From the NCBI RefSeq assembly GCF_014490035.1, contig NZ_CP061008.1, forward strand, positions 4,154,001-4,218,000: a DNA stretch of 64,000 bases, in the 5' to 3' direction. Made by a program: the position numbers and the translations under genes. Of the stretch, positions 24,899-33,919 are shown piece by piece. Numbering within the stretch: position 1 is the stretch's first letter; each line of letters opens with the position of its first letter. Below the pieces are notes generated by a model, which saw only the letters and a program-made list of their open reading frames with translations, was not told the origin of the DNA and made no database searches. Source of the stretch: Achromobacter xylosoxidans (GTDB lineage: Bacteria; Pseudomonadota; Gammaproteobacteria; Burkholderiales; Burkholderiaceae_B).

Positions 24899-25492
24899 TC
24901 AGGCCGCCACGGCCTCCTCCAGCATCTCCAACCGGTCCTGGCCCCAGAACACCTCGCCCCGGTACACATACGAAGGCGATCCGAACACCCCGGCCGCGAC
25001 CGCGTCGTTGGTGTTGCGGCGGTAGACGGCCTCGATGCCGGGCTCGTCCGCCGCGGTCAGCAATGCCGGGGCGTCCAGCCCCTGCTGCCGCAGGATGGCG
25101 CGCAGGGTGGCTTCGTCGGAGATGTCCTGCTCGTCGCACCACTCCGCTTTCAGGATGGCCTTGTACAGCGCCGCCACCGGCAGGCCGGCGTGGTCGGCCG
25201 CGATCACGATGCGCGAAGCCAGGCTGGCATCCGGGCACATGTAGGCCGGCTGCGGATTGACGTGGATGTCCAGCTTGCGGCACCAGCGCGCCAGCTCCGT
25301 CACGCGGTAAGCCTGGCGCTCGGGCGCGCGCAGGCCCAGCAGGATGCCGCCGGTGCGGGCATAGACCTCGGGCAGGTCCACCGGCAGATAGCGGATCCGC
25401 GCCTGCTGCCGGGCCGCCAGCGCCTCCAGCCTGTCGGCGCCGAGGTAGGCCCAGTCGGAGTTCATCCAGAAGTAGTAGTCGATGGTCTTCAT
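24899..25492 (-). CDS. DsbA-fold 2-hydroxychromene-2-carboxylate isomerase-like protein
   Basis: This 197-residue protein has the thioredoxin/DsbA (kappa GST) fold used by NahD-type isomerases. The N-terminus is IDYYFWMNSDWAYLGADRLEALAARQ, matching the SPYAYLG active-site region with variation. The C-terminus FGSPSYVYRGEVFWGQDRLEMLEE is the family's signature block. The family uses glutathione in ring-fission pathways. It is last in a minus-strand row after an MFS gene (12 bp) and a class II aldolase. The true substrate is unknown. Confidence 0.85.
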   Translation of the reverse strand: MKTIDYYFWMNSDWAYLGADRLEALAARQQARIRYLPVDLPEVYARTGGILLGLRAPERQAYRVTELARWCRKLDIHVNPQPAYMCPDASLASRIVIAADHAGLPVAALYKAILKAEWCDEQDISDEATLRAILRQQGLDAPALLTAADEPGIEAVYRRNTNDAVAAGVFGSPSYVYRGEVFWGQDRLEMLEEAVAA

Positions 25493-25503
25493 GGCGTCCT
25501 CAA

Positions 25504-26844
25504 TCATGGCGTTCTCAGGTTGGCGCGGGCAGGCACCCGCAGGGCCGCAACCGCAGGCGCCTCGCTGCGCATCAGCCAGGCGCTGAACAAGGCGATCACA
25601 CCGAGAATGCTCAAGTACCACACCACGTACTGCGGATCGCCCCCGCCCTTGGCCAGCAGCCAGGTCGCCACGATGGGCGCCAGGCCGCCGCCGATGGCGC
25701 CGGACACCTGCACCGCCAGCGAAATGCCGGTGTAGCGCACCTCGGCCGGAAACTGGCTGGAGAACAAGGTGCCTTCCGGCCCGTAGAGGCAAGCGTAGAC
25801 CAGGCCGACCGCCAGGCAAACCGCCAGGATGATCCACCCCGTGTCCCGCGTGCCCAGCAAATGGAAGAACACCGGCGCGCAGGCCAGGATGCCCAGGGTG
25901 CCGACCATGAATACCCACTTGTGGCCGATCTTGTCGCCCAGCATGCCGAACAGCGGCATGGTGAACAGCGCCACGGCCGCGCCCCAGATCGTGGCATCCA
26001 GCATCACCGAGCGTGCGATGCCCAGGGTACCCGTGGCGTAGGCCAGCGAGAAGGTCACCACGGTGTAGAACCAGGTCACCTCAGCCAGCCTGGCGCCCAC
26101 CACCACCAGCAGCGCGCGGCGGTGGTGCTTCAGGACTTCCGCCACCGGCACCTCGACCTTGGCGCCCTTCTCCTTCATCTGCTCGAAGTCGGGCGACTCG
26201 GCCACCTTGACCCGGATGAACCAGCCCACCAGCAGCAACACCACGCTGGCCAGGAATGGCAGGCGCCAGCCCCAGGCCAGCATGTCGGCCTCGGGCAGGC
26301 TGGCGACCGCTCCCATCGCCAGCGACGACAGGATCAGGCCCGGCGCCACGCCGGCCTGCGGCAGGCTGCCGAAAAAGCCCTTCTTGCCGTCCGGCGCGTG
26401 CTCCACCGCCATCAGCACCGCCCCGCCCCACTCGCCGCCGACGGCGATGCCTTGCAGGAAGCGCATCAGCACCAGCAGCACTGCGGCCCAGTAGCCGATC
26501 TGCTCATACGAAGGGATCAACCCGATCAGGATGGTGGGCACGCCCATCAGCAACAGGGTGATGAGCAGCATGGATTTACGGCCGATCTTGTCGCCGTAAT
26601 GGCCGAAGATCACGCCGCCCAGCGGCCGGGCGAAAAAGCCCACGGAATAGGTGGCGAACGCCGCCAGCGTGCCCGTCAACGGGTCGAAGGACGGAAAGAA
26701 GATTTTGTTGAAGATCAGCGCGGCAGCGGTGCCGTAGAGAAAAAAGTCGTACCACTCGATGGTGGTGCCCATCATGCTGGCCAGTCCGGCCGTCACGTAA
26801 TCGCGGCGCGAGCGCGCAGCCGCAGGCTTGGTCGTCATCATCAT
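25504..26844 (-). CDS. MFS metabolite:H+ symporter (MHS family)
   Basis: This is a 446-residue, twelve-segment carrier. The family motifs are MMGTTIEWYDFFLYGTAAAL, GGVIFGHYGDKIGRKSML and RFLQGIAVGGEWGGAVLMAVEHA. Three ATGs in a row (26844, 26841, 26838) follow GGGGAG; the exact start is uncertain by two residues. It is placed between the class II aldolase and the isomerase on the same strand. It likely imports their substrate, a carboxylated or phenolic compound (inference). Confidence 0.9.
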   Translation of the reverse strand: MMMTTKPAAARSRRDYVTAGLASMMGTTIEWYDFFLYGTAAALIFNKIFFPSFDPLTGTLAAFATYSVGFFARPLGGVIFGHYGDKIGRKSMLLITLLLMGVPTILIGLIPSYEQIGYWAAVLLVLMRFLQGIAVGGEWGGAVLMAVEHAPDGKKGFFGSLPQAGVAPGLILSSLAMGAVASLPEADMLAWGWRLPFLASVVLLLVGWFIRVKVAESPDFEQMKEKGAKVEVPVAEVLKHHRRALLVVVGARLAEVTWFYTVVTFSLAYATGTLGIARSVMLDATIWGAAVALFTMPLFGMLGDKIGHKWVFMVGTLGILACAPVFFHLLGTRDTGWIILAVCLAVGLVYACLYGPEGTLFSSQFPAEVRYTGISLAVQVSGAIGGGLAPIVATWLLAKGGGDPQYVVWYLSILGVIALFSAWLMRSEAPAVAALRVPARANLRTP

Positions 26845-26885
26845 GACTCCCCGAAAAAAGTGCTGGAAGAATGGAGCTGCGCGTA

Positions 26886-27671
26886 TCAGGCGGCGGGCAG
26901 CGGCAAGGGCGCAATGCCATGCGTCTGCCGAGCCCAGTAATTGAACGTCGCGTTGACGATCGAGGGCTTGAGCAGATAGTCGTGCGCTTCGCGCGCCAGC
27001 GCGTCATCGACCGGCGTCAGCGGACCGAAGGCCTGCGCGCGGATCTGCATGCGCGCCGCGCGCTCCAGGTAGACCGACAGGTAGGTCGCCTCTTCGCACG
27101 AAACGCCGGCCGTCAGGTAGCCGTGATGCGCCAGGATGATGGCGCGCTTTTTACCCAGCGCGCCGGAGATGATCACCCCTTCCTGGTCCGCGATCGGCAC
27201 GCCCGGCCATTCGCCCAGGAAGGCGCAGTCGTCGTGCAGCGGCGTCATGTCCATCTGCGAGATCACCAGCGGCTGGCGCGCCGCGGCCAGCGCCGAGGCC
27301 CAGGGCGAATGCGTGTGGATGATGGACTGCACGTCGGGCCGCGCCTCGTACACCCACAGATGAAAACGCGTGGCCGGGTTGGCCATGCCCTCCCCCGTCA
27401 GCGTGTGCAGGTCGCGGTCGACTTCGATGAAATCGGCCGGCGTGGCTTCGTCAAAGCCCAGCCCGAAGCGCAAGGTCCAGTAGGCGCCCGGACGCTGCGA
27501 GCGCACGCTGATCTGGCCGGCCAGCCCGGCTTCCTGCTCGGTCATGGCCAGGATGCGACAGGCATAGGCCATGGTTTCCTGGATGCTGCGCGGCACGGCG
27601 CGCAGATGCTGCGCCATTTCCTGCGTGGCGCGGGAGTCGAAATAGGATTTCTCTCTTAATGCGGTGCTCAT
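26886..27671 (-). CDS. Class II aldolase/adducin-family protein with intact metal site
   Basis: This is a 261-residue class II aldolase-fold enzyme. Unlike the homologue at 5403-6128 it keeps the metal ligands: His-x-His in IIHTHSPWASA and the third His in ILAHHGYLTAG. The Glu/His block TRFHLWVYEARPDVQ precedes them. Family members cleave or decarboxylate hydroxy-keto acids. It lies between a LysR gene and an MFS transporter on the minus strand. The substrate cannot be named. Confidence 0.88.
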   Translation of the reverse strand: MSTALREKSYFDSRATQEMAQHLRAVPRSIQETMAYACRILAMTEQEAGLAGQISVRSQRPGAYWTLRFGLGFDEATPADFIEVDRDLHTLTGEGMANPATRFHLWVYEARPDVQSIIHTHSPWASALAAARQPLVISQMDMTPLHDDCAFLGEWPGVPIADQEGVIISGALGKKRAIILAHHGYLTAGVSCEEATYLSVYLERAARMQIRAQAFGPLTPVDDALAREAHDYLLKPSIVNATFNYWARQTHGIAPLPLPAA

Positions 27672-27802
27672 GTCTTCCCCTGTGTAATGCCCGCGTCATC
27701 GGCGCCACCGGACGCCGCGCGAGGTATGCACAGTATGGAAAGCCAGCCGCGATACAGCCATGCAGCCAGGGTCATAGCTGCTATTCGAGCCTGCCCGCTC
27801 CG

Positions 27803-28678
27803 CTACTGCAGCGCGATGCGGTGGGCGACGGCCAGCAGTTCGCTCACCAGCGGCAGAGGCTGGCGGTTGGCCAAGGTGATGGCGACCACGCGGCGCCGCA
27901 AGATGGGGCTCTGGACCCGGACCTTGCGCAGGCCGTATTCGGTCAGCAGCTTGTCGGGGATGCGGGACGGCAGGATACAGGCGCCCACGCCCGAGGACAC
28001 CAGCTTGAGCATGGCGTCTATGGTTTCGGCCTCGGCCACGAACTCCGGCTCCAGCCCCGCGCTATGGATCATCTTGCGCAGCGCGTAGTGCGGCGGAAAA
28101 CCCACCAGCCGCAGGTCCATGCCGGCCAGGTCGACGTCGTCCGGCAGTTCCACGTCGCCGCGCACGATCAGGCACATGTCGTCGTCGAACAGCGTGGCCG
28201 ACGCCAGGTTGTCCGAAGCGACCGCCGCGTCGTAGACAAAGCCCACGTCCGCCTTGCCGCTTTCCACCAGCGCCACCACCTCGGGCGAACTGCGGCCCAT
28301 CACGGACAGGTTCACGTGTTCATGGCTGCTGACGAAACTGGCCACCACCTCGGCCATGAAGTAGTAACTGAGCGTATGCACGGTAGCCAGCCGGACTGTG
28401 CCCTGCGTCACGCCTTCGCGCTGGCGCACGGCCTCCAGCACCCGGTCGATGTTCTTGTACGCGGGCTGGATGCCGTCGAACAGCCGCGCGCCCGCCTCGG
28501 TCAGCTCGACTCCGCGGCCGGTGCGCACGAACAGCGGCTTGCCCACGTGGGCTTCCAACGCCGCCAGTTGCCGGCTCAGCCCGGACTGGGTCTGGTCCAG
28601 GTCTTCCGCCGCGCGCGATAGCGATTTGAGTTCCGCGATGCGCAAGAAATAGCGCAACTGCCGGTCCGGTGTATCCAT
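27803..28678 (-). CDS. LysR-family transcriptional regulator
   Basis: This 291-residue LysR protein begins MDTPDRQLRYFLRIAELKSL and has the HTH stretch SLSRAAEDLDQTQSGLSRQLAALEAHVG. The ligand domain follows (VTQGTVRLATVHTLSYYFM). It lies upstream of, and on the same strand as, the aldolase-MFS-isomerase row, with 131 bp between it and the aldolase. It is a likely activator of that row, although it is not divergent as usual. Confidence 0.9.
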   Translation of the reverse strand: MDTPDRQLRYFLRIAELKSLSRAAEDLDQTQSGLSRQLAALEAHVGKPLFVRTGRGVELTEAGARLFDGIQPAYKNIDRVLEAVRQREGVTQGTVRLATVHTLSYYFMAEVVASFVSSHEHVNLSVMGRSSPEVVALVESGKADVGFVYDAAVASDNLASATLFDDDMCLIVRGDVELPDDVDLAGMDLRLVGFPPHYALRKMIHSAGLEPEFVAEAETIDAMLKLVSSGVGACILPSRIPDKLLTEYGLRKVRVQSPILRRRVVAITLANRQPLPLVSELLAVAHRIALQ

Positions 28679-28826
28679 GCTGCCCTCCCGCCCCCTTTTC
28701 GATGCGCTCATGCGGCGCGGCTGACAGTGTGCACCAGGGGCCGGTCCGGCACCACGGGGATTTGCGCTAAGCCCGGCTTGGCGTACCCTGGCATACCCGG
28801 CCCCCAGCTGCGCAAAGGAACACCGC

Positions 28827-29270
28827 ATGACCGCGCCCCCGCCCCAACGTCCCATCGCCGCCACCATCGCCGCAGTCGTGCGCGACGGCCGCGTGCTGCT
28901 GGTGCAACGCGCCAACCCGCCCGACCAGGGCCGCTGGGCCTTTCCCGGCGGCAAGATCGACGCGGGCGAAGGCGTGCTTGCCGCCGCCGCGCGTGAACTG
29001 CTGGAGGAAACCGGCGTGCGCGCGCTACCGCTGCAGGTATTCGACGCGGTGGACGTCTACGACTGCGACGACGCGGGCGCGCTGCGCCGCCACTTCATCC
29101 TGATCGCGGTGCTGTGCCGCTGGCAATCCGGCGAGCCGGTGGCGGGCGACGACGCCGCCGATGCCCGCTGGGTGCCGCTGGAAGCATTGGAAGATCATTC
29201 GCTTGCGACCAGCTTCGGCGTGGCCGAACTGGCGCGCAAGGCCGCGGCGCTGTCGTCCGCCGCGCCGTAG
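28827..29270 (+). CDS. NUDIX hydrolase
   Basis: This is a 147-residue NUDIX pyrophosphatase. The full NUDIX box (GX5EX7REUXEEXGU) is present as GGKIDAGEGVLAAAARELLEETGV split across residues about 35-58. The start of the domain is IAATIAAVVRDGRVLLVQR. Substrates may be nucleotide sugars, ADP-ribose or oxidised nucleotides. It is convergent with the next LysR gene with only four bases between the stop codons. Confidence 0.92.
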   Translation: MTAPPPQRPIAATIAAVVRDGRVLLVQRANPPDQGRWAFPGGKIDAGEGVLAAAARELLEETGVRALPLQVFDAVDVYDCDDAGALRRHFILIAVLCRWQSGEPVAGDDAADARWVPLEALEDHSLATSFGVAELARKAAALSSAAP

Positions 29271-29274
29271 CGCT

Positions 29275-30171
29275 TCAGGCAGGCGCCCCCAGGCCGCTTT
29301 CCAGCAGCCAATCGCGAAACACCCGCGCCTTCTCCGGCATGGCGCCCCTGCCCGGCCACACAAGGTAGTAGCCGAACTCCTCCAGCCAGGCGTCGCCGGC
29401 CAGCCGGACCAGACGTCCGGCCGCCACGTCGTCCTGCACCATCGCCACGGGCAGCAGGCCCGCCCCCTGGCCCGCGGCCACGGCCTGCAGCAACAGGCTG
29501 CCATCATCGAAAGCGGGGCCTCTAGGCATGCCCGCGTCCTCCACGCCCTGGGCCGCGAACCACAGTTGCCAGCCGTTGCGCGCTTCGTCGTGCACGCGCG
29601 GCCAGCGCAGCAGATCCCGCACACCGGCCGGCATGCCCAGCTTGGTTACCAAAGCAGCCGATGCCACCGGCACCACTTCCACGGTCAGCAGGTGTTCGCT
29701 TTGCAGTCCCGCATAGCGGCCCAGTCCGTGGCGGATGGCGATGTCCGCGCCGTCCCGGCCGAAAGCCGCCAACGCGTTGCTGGTGACGAGCTGCAGATCG
29801 ATCTCCGGATGGCGGGCTTGGAACTCGTGCAGCCGGGGGATCAGCCAGGCCGATGCGAAGAACGCGGTGGTGCTGACGGTGAGCACGCGGCTTTCGGGCG
29901 GTTGGGCAACGCGGGCGGACGCGGCCAGGATCTGGCGGAAGGCGTTGCGCACCGGCGGCAGGAAGCCGTGACCGGCGTCCGTCAGCTGGATGCCGCGGTT
30001 CACGCGCAGGAACAGGGCCACGCCCAGATGCTGCTCCAGCGACTTGATCATCTGGCTGACCGCCCCGGGCGTCACGCACAGTTCCTGCGCCGCGTCCTTC
30101 ACCGACAGATGGCGGGCGGCAGCTTCGAAGGCGCGCAGCGCGTTGAGCGGAGGCAGTCGCGGAGTGGTCAT
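29275..30171 (-). CDS. LysR-family regulator (GcvA-like)
   Basis: This 298-residue regulator has the GcvA-type N-terminus LPPLNALRAFEAAARHLSVKDAAQELCVTPGAVSQMIKSLE. The RGIQLTDAG loop and the GcvA-like ligand domain (VLTVSTTAFFASAWLIPRL) follow. It is divergent from the amidase gene (30296) across 124 bp. A TTAG-N5-CTAA site in that gap suits its binding. Confidence 0.92.
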   Translation of the reverse strand: MTTPRLPPLNALRAFEAAARHLSVKDAAQELCVTPGAVSQMIKSLEQHLGVALFLRVNRGIQLTDAGHGFLPPVRNAFRQILAASARVAQPPESRVLTVSTTAFFASAWLIPRLHEFQARHPEIDLQLVTSNALAAFGRDGADIAIRHGLGRYAGLQSEHLLTVEVVPVASAALVTKLGMPAGVRDLLRWPRVHDEARNGWQLWFAAQGVEDAGMPRGPAFDDGSLLLQAVAAGQGAGLLPVAMVQDDVAAGRLVRLAGDAWLEEFGYYLVWPGRGAMPEKARVFRDWLLESGLGAPA

Positions 30172-30190
30172 GTCCGAAAAATTTAATGAT

Positions 30191-30203
30191 TTAGTTTTTC
30201 TAA
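30191..30203. promoter_or_regulatory. Candidate LysR box (T-N11-A)
   Basis: TTAG-TTTTT-CTAA is a perfect palindrome with the T-N11-A spacing of LysR boxes. It is 20 bp upstream of the GcvA-like start and 93 bp upstream of the amidase start, in an AT-rich gap. Confidence 0.45.
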
Positions 30204-30295
30204 TTCAAATCGAATAGAAATCATGGTTTGTACCCACGCCATACAGACATTAACTTGATCGGGTCTGTGACATGTACAAGATGGATAAAGAATAG

Positions 30296-31720
30296 ATGAA
30301 CTATACGGAAGACATCAAGGCCGCCGACCTGCACCACCTCGACCTGCTGGCGCTCGCCGCCCTGATCCGGTCGGGCGAGGTCTCGCCGGTGGAGATCACG
30401 CGCGCGCAACTACGGCGCATCGAAGCGCTGGACGGCGACCTGCGCAGTTATGCCCATGTAACCGCGGCCTCCGCGCTGCAGGAAGCGCAGGCCGCCGAAA
30501 TCGAAATACGCCAGGGGCGCTACCGCGGCCCCCTGCATGGCGTCCCCCTCGCGCTGAAGGACCTGTTCCGGCGCAAGGGCGTGCCGACGGCTGCCGGCAC
30601 CGCGATTCACCGCGGCGTGCCCGCCGACCATGACGCCACGGTAGCCAGCCGCCTGCGCGACGCGGGCGCCGTGCTACTGGGGCAACTTCAAATGACCGAA
30701 GGCGCGTACTCCGACCATCACCCCGACGTCGCGCCGCCGCGCAATCCCTGGCACGCGGATTACTGGATCGGCATCTCATCCAGCGGATCGGCGGTGGCGA
30801 CGGCCGCCGGCCTGTGCTTCGGCGCGACCGCCTCGGACACCGGCGGTTCCATCCGCTGGCCTTGCGCGGCCGCGGGGCTGACCGGCATCAAGCCGACCTG
30901 GGGCCGCGTCAGCCGCCACGGCGTGTTCGAACTGGCGGCCTCGCTGGATCACGCCGGCGTCATCGCGCGCAGCGCGGCCGACGCCGCGGCGCTGCTGGAA
31001 GCGATAGCCGGCCCCGATGCGAAGGATCCGACCGCGCTGCAAGCGCCCGTGCCGCGCTACACCCTGGAGGCCGCCGTTCCGGTCGCCGGCCTGCGGATCG
31101 GCGTGGATGTGAACTGGAACCACGGCAACGTCGATGCGCGGACTCAGCGCATGATGGAAACGGCAATGCGGGTCTTCGAACAGCTGGGCGCGGCCCTGGT
31201 GCCGCTGCAGTTCCCCATCGAGGACGCGGCGCAGGCCGTGCGCGACTGGGCGCCGCTCTGCGCGGTCGAAGCGGCGGTTGCGCACGCCGGCACCTATCCA
31301 TCCCGCAAGGCGGAGTACGGACCGGTGCTGGCCGGCGTGATCGAAGCGGGAAGCGCGCTCTCCGGCCTCGAATACCAGCGCATCGTGTTGCGCCGCATGG
31401 CCACGCGAGGCAAGGTCGATGCCTTGTTCGGCCGGGTCGATGCGCTTCTGACGCCGGTGCAGCCCATGGCGCCGCTCACGCTCGAAGCCATCAGCGTCCT
31501 GGGACTGCAGCCCGGACTGGTCGAAGCGCTGCAACGCTACACCTGCGTGTTCGACATGACGGGTCATCCCTGCCTGACGCTGCCCGCCGGGCAGTGCGAG
31601 GCCGGCATGCCCATGGGCATGCAACTGGTGGCGGCCCATCTGGACGAATCCGTGCTGTTCCGGCTGGGCGCCGCGTTCCAGGCGGCGACAAGCTGGCATC
31701 TGCGCCGGCCGGCGCTGTGA
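30296..31720 (+). CDS. Amidase-signature-family amidohydrolase
   Basis: This 474-residue enzyme shows the Ser-cisSer-Lys triad: Lys88 in PLALKDLFRRKGVPT, Ser161 in ISSSGSAVATAAG and the nucleophile Ser185 in SDTGGSIRWPCA. The 24-residue gap between the two Ser is that of FAAH and malonamidase E2. It hydrolyses an amide to acid and ammonia. It is adjacent to an MFS gene downstream (8-bp gap) and controlled probably by the divergent LysR. GatA is excluded because the companion gatB/gatC are absent and the setting is catabolic. Confidence 0.9.
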   Translation: MNYTEDIKAADLHHLDLLALAALIRSGEVSPVEITRAQLRRIEALDGDLRSYAHVTAASALQEAQAAEIEIRQGRYRGPLHGVPLALKDLFRRKGVPTAAGTAIHRGVPADHDATVASRLRDAGAVLLGQLQMTEGAYSDHHPDVAPPRNPWHADYWIGISSSGSAVATAAGLCFGATASDTGGSIRWPCAAAGLTGIKPTWGRVSRHGVFELAASLDHAGVIARSAADAAALLEAIAGPDAKDPTALQAPVPRYTLEAAVPVAGLRIGVDVNWNHGNVDARTQRMMETAMRVFEQLGAALVPLQFPIEDAAQAVRDWAPLCAVEAAVAHAGTYPSRKAEYGPVLAGVIEAGSALSGLEYQRIVLRRMATRGKVDALFGRVDALLTPVQPMAPLTLEAISVLGLQPGLVEALQRYTCVFDMTGHPCLTLPAGQCEAGMPMGMQLVAAHLDESVLFRLGAAFQAATSWHLRRPAL

Positions 31721-31728
31721 GGCCGACG

Positions 31729-32994
31729 ATGAACCTGCATGCGCAACACGGCGCCAGCGCGATCTTCCAAGGCTGGCGGGTGGTGGCCGCGGCCTTCGCC
31801 ATCACCTTGCTGGGCTTTGGCAGCGCCTATTCCTTCAGCGCCTTCGTCGACGCCTTGCAACGCGACTTCTCGGCCACGCGCGGCGCAGTGTCGCTGGTGT
31901 TCTCGCTGGCGGGGTTCCTCTACTTCGGTTTTGGCGTCGTCAGCGGTCCGCTGGCGGACCGCTACGGCTCGCGCCGCATGGCCTGGATAGGCATGCTGCT
32001 GGTGGCGCTGGGCCTGGCGCTTGCCAGCGCCGCGCAGAGCATGATGCAGATCTACCTGGCCTACGGCTTGGGCGTCGGGCTGGGCGTGGGCTGCGCCTAC
32101 GTGCCGGTGGTAGGCGCGGTGCAGCGCTGGTTCCTGCGCCGGCGCGGGCTGGCCTCGGGGCTGGCGGTCAGCGGCATCGGCGTGGGCACGCTGCTGGTGC
32201 CGCCGCTCGCCTCTGCCTTGATCGACCTGTGGGGCTGGCGCGCCGCCTATCTGGCTCTGGCCGCCGCCGTGGCGGTGCTGGGCTGCGCCGCGGCGCGCTG
32301 GGTTGAAAATTCGCCGCAAGACCGGGGACTGCAGCCCGATGGCGACGCCGCGCCCCCCGTCCGCGCGGCTCCTGCATCCGCGCCTGCCGGCGTGCCGGTG
32401 CTCGCCGCCATCCGCAGCAGGGTCTTCCTGCTGCTGTACCTGGCGGCCATGGCCGGCGCCTTCGGCGTCTTCGTGCCCTTCGTGCATCTCATCCCCTATG
32501 CCCTGGATCACGGCATCGCGCCGGGACGGGCCGTGCTGCTGCTGGGCATGGTCGGCGTGGGCAGCGCGGCGGGCCGGTTCCTGCTGGGTTCGCTGGCCGA
32601 CCGGCTGGGCCGGCGCGCCTCGCTCGCCACGATGTATGGCGGCATGGCGGCGTCGCTGGCGCTATGGGGCGCTTGCGGCCAGTTCTGGACGCTGGCGCTG
32701 TTCGCGCTGGTGTTCGGCGCGTTCTACGGCGGCTGGGTGGCCTTGATGCCGGCGGTGGTCATGGATTACTTCGGCGGCCGCCACGTCAGCGGCATCATCG
32801 GCGCGCTCTACACCAGCGTGGCGTTCGGCACGCTGATCGGCCCGGTGGCGGCGGGCCATGCGTACGACCTCAGCGGCTCCTATCTGCTGCCCATCGTCGC
32901 CAGCGCGGCAGGCAATGCGCTGGCGGCGGCGATTACGGCATTGCTGCCGCGGCAACGCGCGACGCAGGCCATGCCGCGCCGGGTTCTACTATAG
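31729..32994 (+). CDS. MFS transporter (monocarboxylate/oxalate-formate type)
   Basis: This 421-residue carrier has twelve hydrophobic segments. The FQGWRVVAAAFAITLLGFGSAYSFSAF opening, LADRYGSRRM and GRFLLGSLADRLGRR loops fit the MCT/OFA-like branch of the MFS. ATG 31729 lies eight bases after the amidase stop, so the two genes are one unit. It would take up the amide or export the acid product. Confidence 0.88.
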   Translation: MNLHAQHGASAIFQGWRVVAAAFAITLLGFGSAYSFSAFVDALQRDFSATRGAVSLVFSLAGFLYFGFGVVSGPLADRYGSRRMAWIGMLLVALGLALASAAQSMMQIYLAYGLGVGLGVGCAYVPVVGAVQRWFLRRRGLASGLAVSGIGVGTLLVPPLASALIDLWGWRAAYLALAAAVAVLGCAAARWVENSPQDRGLQPDGDAAPPVRAAPASAPAGVPVLAAIRSRVFLLLYLAAMAGAFGVFVPFVHLIPYALDHGIAPGRAVLLLGMVGVGSAAGRFLLGSLADRLGRRASLATMYGGMAASLALWGACGQFWTLALFALVFGAFYGGWVALMPAVVMDYFGGRHVSGIIGALYTSVAFGTLIGPVAAGHAYDLSGSYLLPIVASAAGNALAAAITALLPRQRATQAMPRRVLL

Positions 32995-33023
32995 AGGTCC
33001 GTCCCAGCACTCCCCGCAAGCCC

Positions 33024-33833
33024 ATGTTCGACACCTACCTTTCCCGCTGGCAACTGACCCCCGACGGCGCTCCCATCATCACGCGCGCCGCCCAATTGCT
33101 GCCCGTGCGCCATCGCGGCCAACCCGCCATGCTCAAGGTCTCGCACGAGGAAGACGAAAAGCAAGGCGGCGTGCTGATGCGCTGGTGGGACGGCCGGGGC
33201 GCCGCGCGCGTGCTGGCGCACGACGACGCAGCCATCCTGCTGGAGCGGGCAACCGGCACGCGCTCGCTGGCCGACTACGCCCGCAACGGGCGCGACGACG
33301 AGGCCACCCGCATCATCTGCGGCGTGCTGCAGGATCTGCATGCGCCGCGCGCCCGGCCGCTGCCCGCGCTGCGTCCGCTGGAAGAATGGTTCGAGGAATT
33401 GTGGCCCATGGCGCAGGCGCAAGGCGGCATCCTGGCGCACAGCGCGCGCCACGCCCGCGCCCTGCTCGACAGTCCGCGCGACCCGACAGTGCTGCACGGC
33501 GACGTGCACCACGACAACATCCTGGACTTCGGCGAGCGCGGCTGGCTGGTCATCGACCCCAAGCGCCTGCACGGCGAGCGCGCCTTCGACTACGCCAACA
33601 TCTTCTGCAACCCGGACCTGGCGGATCCGATCCCGCCCGTCGCCATCGTGCCAGGACGCTTCGAGCGGCGGCTGGAACTTGTCGTGGCGCAATCCGGCCT
33701 GGAGCGCCGCCGGCTGCTGCAATGGATCCTGGCCTGGTGCGGCCTGTCCGCCGCCTGGTTCATGGGTGGAGGCGAGGACGCCGCGATCGACCTGGATATC
33801 GCCCGCCAGGCGCAGGCGCTGCTGGATCGCTGA
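33024..33833 (+). CDS. Aminoglycoside-phosphotransferase-family kinase (APH(6)-like)
   Basis: This is a 269-residue small-molecule kinase of the APH(6)/hydroxyurea-phosphotransferase family. The catalytic loop is VLHGDVHHDNILDFG and the metal-binding loop VIDPKRLHGERAFDYANI. The N-lobe carries AMLKVSHEEDEKQGG with the probable ATP-binding Lys. Such proteins can inactivate streptomycin, but many chromosomal members have other substrates. Resistance should not be assumed. It lies 29 bp after the MFS gene. Confidence 0.85.
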   Translation: MFDTYLSRWQLTPDGAPIITRAAQLLPVRHRGQPAMLKVSHEEDEKQGGVLMRWWDGRGAARVLAHDDAAILLERATGTRSLADYARNGRDDEATRIICGVLQDLHAPRARPLPALRPLEEWFEELWPMAQAQGGILAHSARHARALLDSPRDPTVLHGDVHHDNILDFGERGWLVIDPKRLHGERAFDYANIFCNPDLADPIPPVAIVPGRFERRLELVVAQSGLERRRLLQWILAWCGLSAAWFMGGGEDAAIDLDIARQAQALLDR

Positions 33834-33919
33834 ATCCCGGCCGTTGCAAACAAGGTATCCGGTTTGATGCGGTAAGGTGTAGCCCCACACCCCTTATCTC
33901 TTCATTCCCGGAGTACCGA

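Noticed and set aside
33024..33833. Aminoglycoside resistance gene
   Set aside because: The fold is APH(6)-like, but chromosomal members often phosphorylate other compounds; no mobile context supports resistance.
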